DNA from: Aptenodytes patagonicus
Lineage: Eukaryota; Chordata; Aves; Sphenisciformes; Spheniscidae
Assembly (NCBI RefSeq): GCF_965638725.1
Contig: NC_134956.1
Span: forward strand, 24,487,047-24,551,046
Direction of reading: 5' to 3'
Length of the DNA: 64,000 nt
Under the pieces are notes generated by a model. The model was not told where the DNA came from and searched no databases. It saw nothing but the letters and a program-made list of their open reading frames with translations. A program made the position numbers and the translations under genes. Positions 53,901 to 64,000 of the stretch are shown here, in pieces. Every line of letters starts with the position of its first letter. Within the stretch, counting starts at the first letter, position 1.

Positions 53901-56800
53901 TTGAAGCTGCTCGTCCCGGCTGTGCCAGGTTTGCTCTCTGCCAAGTGAGAACAGACGGGGCAGGGTGAGGGATTTCGTAACAGCTGCGTACGGCAACAGG
54001 TCTTGCTGCGCCGACCAAGCACCATGGTGTGCCGAGGACCTCGGCCGCCCTTCCCAGGGAGGTGGCAAGGCTGGGGGGTGACAGTGCCACAGGGCCAGTA
54101 ATGTTTTCTGTGCTGCCGATACGTGAATTTCAGTGCTGCTGCTGTGAAACCTCTCTGTGGACGTGGACGCTGCTCATTTCAAATGCTGCCGCGTGGTGCA
54201 GGGGTCCCGCACGGATGGTGCGAAGCGCTGGCGTCTGCCGGTCGGAGCAGTCCGTAAGAGCTGAACCGGTGAGCTGAACTTCTCACCTGGTGGGTTTTTA
54301 ATATTAATCTAGCTCTTTCATGGAAGCACAGGGATACGTTGCATTGTCTAACGGTCAATTGAGCACCGTGTATTGCAGTAACTGATGCCAGTGTTTTAGC
54401 TTGTGAATCTGCAAAGGACAAACCTCTCAATTTCCTCTTGACGATGGCCAAAGATGGCAAGCACAGGGCTTTGTGCCTCCTACGTGAACATTCAGCTCCA
54501 ATTTAAACTCAAATGTTCTGTATAATTGTTCTCCTAAATACGACCGACAACACACGACAATGTTCCTAAAACTTTAAGTAAACTATTTCTGGATATGAAA
54601 GTCTCCCAGGTCTTGCTTCGGTTCCCTTCCCGGTCTCGGGGTGGGCGTGCTGGCTGAGGGAAGGGCAGGAGAGCAGGAGCTGCAGTGGGGCGAGGGCTCC
54701 TGCGAGGAAGAGAGAAGGAGGACCGTCGGAGATGCTGCTGCTTTTCACAGGCCAGAACACGCCGCCATCCCCACATCCGAGACGCCAGCTGGTGTTGGTA
54801 AAATGGGCTGCGACAGCCAAAGAGACTGAAACAGCAGAGCAGGGGCCAAGGGTGTGTGTAGAGACGGAATTCATGTGAAATCCCGCTCCTGGGAGGGAGC
54901 CCTGCCCACGCAGGCGTGTGTTTAACGGTGAGGAGCTGGCTGCGGGCGGCAACGGGGTTCCTGGGGAAGCCTTCCTGATTGACCCTGCAAAATCTGTAGA
55001 TGCTTAAATATTGGGATAAAATTAACTTGTTGCCCAGTGCCATTACTTATTTGAGGTTAATTATTTAGCAGGCTTAGTGAGTGCAGTTGCCCCCAGTATT
55101 TCCTCAAGATGGTCTAGGAGAAGAAGCACTTTGAAAATAAATTGTTTAATGGAGGAGAAATGAATATTGGAGTGTGGCAGCTCTGGCGGGGAAGGGTGGC
55201 CATGCCTGAGCCCTGGCCCTGGGCTGCAGCCCACAGTCTGGCACATGCCAGCAGCCGAGGGGCGAGCCTCCGGACCCGGCTGGGGCACGAAGGGCTGTGC
55301 CGGGAGCGGGGAGGTCCTTCACCTGCTCCCTTGAACTGCAGACCCAGCCGGGAGCGTGGGGTGGGTGGGAAGGAGGGCAGAGCCCATTGGCAGAGAGAAA
55401 ATAACCATTGACTGGGGAGAAACCACATTTCAGCTGAAGTTTTGCAAGCTGAAGTTTTTCAAAGCTTAACTGATCTGAATCTACAAATATTTGCAGTGCT
55501 GTCTTATTTGTGGTCCCTTTTTTATTTTTTTTAAGAAATATTTGAGGAAGAAAAAGGGACCGTCTGTTTGTGATTTGGGAGGATTTCGCCAGTGGAAAGG
55601 CAGAGGCTGTTTAAGGACAGCAGCTCCATTCGGGTCACCTTCCTCCTCCCAGGTTTCCCACGGCATCCCCCCTCGCCACCGGGGCTGTCACCACCCTGGG
55701 GCCACGCGTCCACTGGGGCCGGAGGAGGAATTGGCCCCAGCTGCGGGGGGGGGTCCTGTGCACTGCCCTGCACGTGAGCATGGGGAGCCTCCACTGCTAA
55801 GGTGGGGAAAAAAGCAATTAAGAAATGAGCAGTGGCTAGAGCGATGCCTTTATACATCTCAGCAAGGGTGGTGGGCTTGAAGGAAGGGAGCCCTTTGCCT
55901 AAGTGAATGATGATTCTTTGTATATATTTGCAACATCTAGTCTAAGACAAACAATAAAACTTGAAATAAAATTTCTCAGCTCAGATGGGTAGGAGAAAAC
56001 TAGCTATCCCTGTGCCAGGAAGACAGCGTCTTACTGTTAATGGGCTACACCTTCAATGACAGGTGTCAATTAACCCATCAATGTTGACAAGGGACTAGGA
56101 AGCTGGTTGGAGTCTCACAGCAAGGCTCGCTCCCACCACTGCTTTGCACAGGTTCCTCTAGGCAGAGCCAGAGGGAAGGCAGGTCTGGAGACATTTAACA
56201 GGTTTCCCTCAGAGGTCTATGGAAAACACTGGGCACTGTGATTTATTTATGGGCCCTGAACCTGTGAAGAAGGAGCCCTGTCATCAGGAGTAAATGAGTG
56301 GTGACAGGGTGAGAGCTGGTTGCTGTAGGGCACGGATGATGTGTGCACCGGGGGCCAGCTCTGCACCCCCTGCACTTCTGGGACCATGCAGAAAAAGTAG
56401 GGAAATCCTTAAAGGGGGGAAGAAATATGCTCTTCTGACCTTTTCCTGCAGCGCACAGCTTTTGAGCACGAGAGCAGTCCTGCTCTGCAGGATCCTTCCT
56501 CTTGACCTGGAAGAGGCTGTTTTGCTCCGGCCTGAGAGGTGGAGACTTGGCTTGGTGGTGATCGAGCTGCATTTCTCTTTATTCTCTGCAAGAAAAGCTA
56601 AGCAGCATTCTCCTTTACGATGTATTTCAAGAAAAAAATCTGTTTGCTTGGACATTTCTCCAATGAATTGACTCGGTCCTGACTTCTTGGAATCGATGGG
56701 ATTCTTGTTATTTACCTCCGTGGTAACAACCAACCATAGAAAACTTGTTAATCTCTAGTATAATTCAGTAAGAATCAGATACCTGCACAGAAGACAATTG
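50904..56800. other. LMCD1 downstream flank, no gene supported
   Basis: GC-rich stretches near 51.5-52.4 and 54.6-55.7 kb create open frames on both strands without family signatures. Short poly-A, poly-T and G-runs are present. A distinct segment at about 52430-52600 differs in texture from its surroundings and is discussed under findings. I see no exon of SSUH2 or CAV3, the genes that follow LMCD1 in human as I remember it. Confidence 0.65.
51030..51049. repeat. T7-A13 homopolymer junction
   Basis: Seven T are followed directly by thirteen A. It may be a simple low-complexity tract or the remnant tail of an old retrotransposon; no element body is recognisable beside it. Confidence 0.8.
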
Positions 56801-59800
56801 CCTCAAACAGAAACTTTTCAGGAGTTTTATTAGTGCAGTCAGTTCTTAAAAGAATGTGATTTCAGATACCTATAACTAATAAAACTCAAAATTCAGTGGC
56901 TTCAGGTGAGAAAAACATAAACCAAAGGCAGACTGAGGTAGCTATATAAACACTACAATAAAACTTGCTTAAAAGCCCCAGAGAGAAAAATTTAGAGGTG
57001 CAAAAATAAGTATTCATGAAGTGCTGGTGTGTTTCAGGGGAAACACTCTTCCAGAGACTTGCAACAGCTGCTGCTTTAGGACTGAGCTAAATAAAGTTCA
57101 TATGGGTATGTGTTATTCTATAAAAAGTGAGGTTAATTATGCCTATATAAATCTAATTTGAGCTTTTATTTACTTTTTAACTCAACTTCTTCAGCCAAAT
57201 CACCCAAAAAGTAAATCTCTCCACAATGAGGTTTTTATGCATTATTTCAAGAGGTGATGCATGCAAGCATCTCCAGCAGCCCCGTGGCACGGTGCTAATC
57301 CGACGGTGCTTCTCCCGTCCTGCCTTGCACGTCTGCAGGAATACCTGATTTATGACTTTACATGTCCGTGCACTGCATTGTACTGCTAATACAAGAAAAC
57401 TGAAGGGAACCGGATTTTGTCTACCTGGAAAGCAAACTGCCTTCTGAACAAATCGTGATGGATAGTGTTCAAATAACCACTTCTACTTCAAGCAACTTCC
57501 AGGTGCCAGCTCAAACCATCTTGCAGACAGGGAACCCCACCAAGAAATGCACGCCCAGCCCCAGTCGCTGACATGAGGGTGAGCTGCGGCTGTGCCTCAT
57601 CGTCTGGCTGGCTGCAGGACCGGCGCTGCAGCAGCCGAAAATAGTTTTTCTTGAATCAGTATTTTTTTTTAAATTGTGCAAAGTGCTGACATATTTCACT
57701 GCTCTACTCTGTTGGCAACGATAATTCTCCCATTGCTTTTCTACAGCCTTTGCTAGAAATTTGTCCCACTGAATCGCTTGGGTACCCCGTGCCCCGCAGC
57801 TAGGCTCGAAGCAAGTAGCCCATGTCAGTGAGAGCTGTGGGAAGGTGGCCACGTGGTGAAATGGGGCAAAACCTCTGCAGTGGGAGTCCAGGTCTGCAGG
57901 TCCCAAACGCTACAGGCACGCTCGGTCCTGTGGAGTTCCAACTGCCCGCGCTTTAGCTCCATCCACAACCTGGGGTGGGACAAGGGCTTTTCCGTGAAGC
58001 AGGTTCTGTCCTGACGCACCTTTAGCAGGCAAGCTGCAACGGATCTGGGGTAAGAAAGCATGCACAGCAGGCTTGGTTATTTTTTCCTGTGTGACTCATC
58101 CTCCTTCGTATCGCCCAGCGTGCCCCCTGCGGCGGGCTGCACCGAGCCGCACGCGTTAATTGCGACAGGCCCATAACGCCAAGGGCTACAGCACCTCACT
58201 GCCCAGGGTGAGAAGGCGCCGCATGCAGCTGTGTTATTGTTGAGCCAGATGTTTCATTACGGGCTTAGCAAACTCCTCTGGAGCCCCACAACGGCGCTGA
58301 AGCATGGAGACTGTCAAAGACAGACATTTTCTCTGCACATGAACTCAAAAAGCCGAATGAGACACAGGCCAACTTAAAGACCAGTGAATAAAGGTCTCTT
58401 TTATAAAAGAAACCTATTAATACTTTGCCAAGACCTTCCCTTGAGACTGCCTAAATAAATTTCCTTAGATTGACAAGGCTTGAAAAGCAACCCTTTTAGT
58501 GAAACGGGACTCAAAAGCCGTTCAACTGGAATGCACCGGCCTTCTGGTTTTGCAGCTCTGATTTTACGCAGAAAAGAAAGGTCATTTTTCAAATCCAAGG
58601 AAAACTTGTTGCAGCAATTTTTCTTTTCTGGTGCTGTTACAGGGACTGAACAATTGCATACTCTGGGAATCTCCAAATTAGTAACAACAAGATGCCTTCA
58701 ATTAACTATTCTTGATAAATTGACTGTGCCTAATGTTGAGGGGTTTTCATAAATTCCCCGGGGTTTGGGATGGACCCTCCTGTGGCTGGAAGAGAGTTGT
58801 GACAAGAAGCTCCAGTAGTGCCACTGCAGCCGGGGGAGAGGAGGGATGCTGGCTCACCTGGGATGCAGGAGAACAGACAATGAAAAGAAGCGGTGATTCC
58901 CCTCTGCAAACACCGTCAGCCAGTTTATAAACAGCGTAAGTACAGTGCTGTCCTTGTGTCTGTACTAGAGCTGTGCTTTAATGAAGCCCCCTCATTCCCT
59001 GACCTTCTCCACAACTAATGCGTAGTTATTCCCTAGTTGCTGCATTACAGAGTCCGTTGTGCTCATCCCTCTCCCCATACAACAACACAGTTCCTGTGCT
59101 AGCAAAAGGCGTTTTAAACCATGTGATGAGAAGCTAAAGGAAAGACAAGAAGTGACAGGTTAGGATGGAAAAATCATACTTGCTGCAATTAGTGTTGCAT
59201 TCCTATCACTCAGCCCTGCAAACCCAGTGATGACAAACGGGTTTGTTCGGTCGCGCCTGGCGCAGGCAGGGAGGCTGCCCTGCACCCCGCTCTCATCCCA
59301 GGGGACGTTGCCTCCCCTGCATCCCACAGGCACAGAGCCTTCGCTCCCCTGCGCAGGGGGATGAGGTGGTTTCCCGTGACGGAGACCCAGCCATTGGGTT
59401 CAGGCTGGTCTCCAGCGTATTAGTGCATGAGAAGGGCCATGCACGGACCCCCACCCCAGCTGTACGAGCCCCCAGCAGCGTGGGGAGGCTCTTCCTCCCC
59501 ACCGCTCCCAGCCCAGCGATGGGCAGCATCCCAGCAGTCGGTAGTGCAGGGACTGCATTTTTGGGTCGTGTTTGTCTCATGGAGCTGGACTGTGGTCAGG
59601 AACTTCCCAGGAGGCAGTTTGTCTCATAGATCCTGTAAGGTGTCTGCGTAGCCTTACATGGGCATGATACTGGAGTTATATCTTCCTTTTTGGGGTGGGG
59701 TGGGGGGGCCAAACAAAGCCCCCACCGTGCTTCCTGCTGCCCTTGCACACGTGCACATGCCACAAACCAAAATGAAACGTTTTTGTTCCTCAGCCTTTAA

Positions 59801-62800
59801 TTCACCAGTGCTTCCTCCAAACGCAGAGGCCGGCAAACAGATGGCTGTTGTACAAGCTGGGCCGCAGGAGAGACAGAGTCGTGCTGTTCTCGGGTTGCTT
59901 TTTCCATGGGTGTTTCCACACCCCGCAGTGCCAAACCGCACCTCCCGGGCGAGTGCCGACAGCGAGCACTAGCAGAGGCTGGAGGCAGCCCAGCGATGGG
60001 GGGGGGACAGGACCTGAAATGGAAGGGCAGTGTGCCCCGTGCCCTGCTGCAGCCTTGCAGCTCATGGGTTGCTGCCTCACCAGCCGCCAGCAAACCTGCT
60101 CCGCACCGCGGGGGGGGGTGAACCCGGCGGGGTGCGGCAGGGGCAGTGGGGCAGCACGGGCACTGCCCGACTCCATCCCCGCTGAGCCAGTGCCTACCAG
60201 GGAGACCAGGCGTGCCAGCGGAGGGAGGGATGTGGATCTGCTCTTTGGGTCTGCAAACCAGGGAGAGCGTTCAGTCGTCTCCATTTCATGCCGGATTAGG
60301 TTCATAGTGATCTACAAGAGACTATTCTGTTTCTACATACCAGCTTATATTTTAGATCCCCCAGAAAATGCATGTTTTCTGAGTACCTTCCCATATCCCC
60401 ACTTCACACAGCGTGAGTGAATCCGGAAGATCTGCATTGTTTGGTGATTCAGTTTTTTTGTCTTCGAAGCAACAACCACATCACAGTTTGATGTTTTGCT
60501 CTGGGGAGGAATGGCTTGCTTTTGGCAGCACCATCCTATATAGTGCCGGCATCTGTCATGTAGCAACCCACATTGGTCACCAGACCCAAAGAAGAACCTG
60601 CAAATGATGGAGAAAGGGAGAACTGCCCAGTAAAGGAGGAGAGGGTCAGGCAGGAGAGCCTGGGAAGTGCTAGAAGGCAAGAGCCTGGCGAGAAAAATAA
60701 CCCTTCCCGAGTAGCCTACCTGAACCAAAATGGCTCCAAGTTTTGTACCAAAGTTTATTTGCCTGCCTGTGACATAGTGTAAAGGCAAAAGCGTGCACAT
60801 CCCCCTGAGCGCCTGCGGAGTCAGCAGCTCTTTGCATCTAACTTTTAAATGACTGAGTTTAACCTTGACTAGATGATAGAGTCAAAACAAACATGACACA
60901 AGCAGGAGCTGATGCCCTCAAGGCTGGTCAGCAAGCGGGTCCATCGTGTTCGCCTCCGGCTCTCTCAGGAGGAAAGGTGACAGTGTTCATCCCATGGGAA
61001 CACTGTCTGTCCATGTCCGACAGTCCCCAAGCCCGGGTCCGTCCTTCCCCCTGCACCACCGGTGCTCTCAGGCTATGAGAAAATCCTCCTTTCTTCCCCC
61101 CAGACTCGGGCCCAGGCTTCCTCTCTTCAGGCAAACAAGGGAGTTCAGCCTGATTTCACGCAGCCATTATCAGGACTAATACACCATGACCGCCACTTTC
61201 AGCTTTTTCCATAGTGTACTAATGCGGGAAATGAAAGACTAAATTGCAGAGGTTAACAGTTGGTGGCCTTCCTTATCCTCAGTGCAAACGAGCGCTGCCT
61301 GAGGACCAGTAATACCCCATGAATATTCAGAGCACAGCTCCCAGCAACCTCAGGCCCCTTTATTTTTGAGAGAGAAAAAAATTGTATTTGCAGAGTTGCT
61401 TTCCTAATATTTTGGCTGATCAGCTTAATTGTTTTTCTCCACAGCCCTTAATCGTGTCTGTTCCTGCAGCTATTACTCAGGCATTACTTCCGCAGGTATT
61501 AATGTGTATTTTGTTTAAACACCGAGTGCCAATGTCAAGCCCTAAGCCCTGTGCTGCTTTAGGAGTGGGAGGAAATCCAGGCAGTGTCTCGCAGGTTGGC
61601 AAGGACTGGTGCACAGCCAGGGCATTAATCTAAACTAAGAAACGCTCGTTATATTTTAACACTGTCCAAATATTAACGCTGCCCAAAGGATGTGGAGGTG
61701 TTACCCTGACATATAGGCATCAAGAACGCCATCTTCTGCGGCCAGATGTTAGATCTCCAAGACACCTCTTTAAATGCAGGGCTTGGACATCAACTATCCA
61801 AAAGAAAAGTCTGGGAGCAAGGAGGAAGAAAAGCCCTCATGACAATGGATGCCTTTATGAGACCATGTCTCTTTCTGAGGGCTTCCATTACAACTCGTCT
61901 AAAACTACTGCCGCACCAGTGTCCTCCGGCTCTAAGACTGGATGAACTTGTCCCCAGGGCTGCAGCAGAGCTGCGGCGACCCGCAGCGCTCAGGGTCTGT
62001 CCTTGCATCAGCCTCCCACAATAATTCTTCGGAGCCACGCTAAAAATGTTTCCCGTTGTTCCTGGTTTGCTCTAGGTGACATTAACATCTTTTGTAACAG
62101 AGATCCCTACTGTTTGCCGGTCAAAAAATAGGTTTGTGACACTTAGAGACATTTACCCACTTCCCAGGGACTTTTCAAGGGACATCAAATACTCGAGCAG
62201 GGTTTATTGTTCTGCCAACACCTGATGGCAGGGGTGCCCGGTGCCTTTGGAGGAGCACGGGGCTGCAGCGGGGAGGCTGCTGACCGAGCCCCAGCATGCA
62301 CTCGGCTGCGCGACCCTCAGCTCTCCCTGGCTCAGTGGGCTTGCTTGCAGCCCCTCGAGCCCAGCAGCGCCGTGCGCCCATCTGTCCCAGCAGGCAGCCC
62401 GAGGGCTGCAGCCCGAGGGTTAAAGCCCTTGCTGCCAGAGGCTGGGTCTTGGCAGGACGCTGACCACAGAGCTGAACCACTTGCAGACAGTTGGGCTCAC
62501 TCGCTCCTGACACACGCCTGCATTATTAAATACAGCTGGGAGAAAAGCTGGTAGGGGGAATCCTAAGCTTGGATTCAATTTTTGGAAGCGCTGCCGTCCC
62601 CCACCTGCTGCCCCGCCAGCTTTCCAGCCACTGCTGCTCCTGACCCCTCCCAAGCCACACAGGTCGCCTGCTGCCTTCCCAAAAGCACACCAGCGGGGGC
62701 TTCCTCCAGCCACATCGCTCTGGCCCCATACAGGAATTCCCCTACCCACAGACCCACTTTTGCTCTGCTGGGGAGCGTGCTTGCTTCTCAGTTGTCAGCA

Positions 62801-64000
62801 GGCAGCCGAAGCGCCCTTGCACTGGCGAGCCTGGCATTCCAGCTGGCTGCTCCGGGGCCGGACCCTGGGAGCAGCTCCCCTCTGGGTGCTGCCCGACCCG
62901 GCTGCAGCCCCCCCGGTCACTGCCATGTGCACGGCCCTGGGGTGAGGCTTTGTTTCAATACGTCATGTCGGGTTAAAGTAAAGGGACACCGAGACCTCTC
63001 CCTGTCACTTGCTTTTTGCCATCCTGCTGCTGCAGCGCAGTGAGCAGCTGCCTGGGGAAATGCCAACTCTTTTGATAAAATTCGGTTATATCATCAACCT
63101 TGCAAATCCCCATGGCACCACTAAATACAAATAAAGAGGGAATAATCCAATCCCCAGGAAATCAGTCCCCGAGAAGAGGCCACTGGTAGACCCCAAGGAG
63201 TTGCTGGTGATTTTGGAAGCCACCCTAGCTCCAGCCTGGGTGGCCACGCTGCCCAGGGCCCACATTTGCCTTCCTTGGCATGCCGGGGATGCGCTCGCTG
63301 AGGCACACCAGCCAAAAGGAGAGCCCTTCCATTTTTTTAGTACAAACAAACTGAAAAAAGTTACAAATATCTTATGCTTTAAGACTTTTTTTTCCCCAAA
63401 AATGACAAAAGTTTAGATAAATCAAATCCTAGTGTTTACAGTAGAAAACAACCAGCATGTTCCGCTTTGTTTAGAATATACAACAATTTACTTGACTGTT
63501 GGGCACAACATTTAAACCATAAAAGTTCAACAAATGCTACATGCTTTCCACTAATCACGGGAAATGCCGCATGCACCCGCGTGCCAGCCGGTGGCATGCA
63601 AACCACACCGGCTCTCACCAGCTTCCCCCTGTTCTCCGGCTGGGATGGAGTCAGTGCAGCCTGCCAGCACTGACACTGCCCTTCCCTGCCGGTTGGTGCT
63701 TGAAATTCCCAGCCCCTAATATTGTGACATAGACATAAGGTTTAGGGTAGGAAGTCAAGCTGCTCTTAAAGAGGAACCTCTTTTTGGTACCTGTGGAAAT
63801 CAAGCCAGTGCCACAGGCAAGGCTTTTTCCCATTGGAAGGAGTTGGGTGCATTTGAACATCTTAGACAGCCTTAGTGGCCCAATTTTGTTTTGTTTTACT
63901 TTTTCCAGAAATCCTGTCCTTTTTATCCTTCATACCTTATGGGGAGTTTGAATGTAACTGATCTACCTGAGGCTGCAGCCTAGTCTTAAATCTTCAAGAG
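56801..64000. other. Distal downstream region with reversed base skew, no coding exon found
   Basis: In sampled rows C exceeds G and A exceeds T on the + strand, the opposite of the LMCD1 introns. This would fit a gene on the - strand, such as SSUH2, which is convergent to LMCD1 in human. I looked for SSUH2 hallmarks (the repeated CxxCxGxG zinc finger and the C-terminal YYIYG region) in the visible frames and did not find them. The region may be intron or intergenic DNA. Confidence 0.5.

Noticed and set aside
60345..60800. 151-codon - strand frame with a hydrophobic stretch and several Cys, considered as a terminal exon of a - strand gene
   Set aside because: It matches neither SSUH2 nor CAV3 as I know them, and the surroundings give no convincing splice sites or further exons.

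Overview
The window is a piece of vertebrate nuclear DNA. It has long AT-rich non-coding stretches, a split gene with GT-AG introns, and a sharp CpG island at the first exon. I see no operons, ribosome-binding sites, phage, insertion sequences or CRISPR arrays. Compact introns, very few recognisable interspersed repeats and a very GC-rich promoter with minisatellite DNA fit a bird or another sauropsid better than a mammal. This is an inference and the species cannot be named from the sequence.

The one gene I can support is LMCD1 (LIM and cysteine-rich domains 1, also called dyxin), on the + strand. Six coding exons join into an uninterrupted 360-residue frame: 16069-16095, 34585-34673, 36719-36974, 42412-42747, 48085-48300 and 48801-48959. 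Every intron starts with GT and ends with AG, and the codon phases agree at every junction. The protein has a Cys-rich N-terminus, a PET domain split over exons 3 and 4, a low-complexity linker, and two LIM zinc-binding domains with all sixteen zinc ligands present. From family knowledge it is a transcriptional co-regulator that restrains GATA6 and acts in calcineurin signalling in heart and smooth muscle.

Layout: 1 to about 15.4 kb is upstream intergenic DNA with no supportable gene. From 15.4 to 16.5 kb there is a CpG island holding a C-rich minisatellite, GC boxes, an E-box, three CCAAT boxes about three helical turns apart, exon 1, and a tetranucleotide repeat at the start of intron 1. 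Intron 1 (18.5 kb) runs to 34.6 kb, and the remaining exons lie between 34.6 and 49.0 kb. From 49 to 64 kb is the 3' flank. In rows sampled from 56-64 kb the base skew is reversed relative to the LMCD1 introns, which hints at transcription from the - strand there, but I found no coding exon to support a gene.

Nothing in the window looks like a new multi-gene system. The most notable features are the promoter architecture, possible alternative LMCD1 isoforms, and the skew reversal downstream. Most open reading frames of 60-200 codons here are chance frames, including the long ones across the GC-rich minisatellite.
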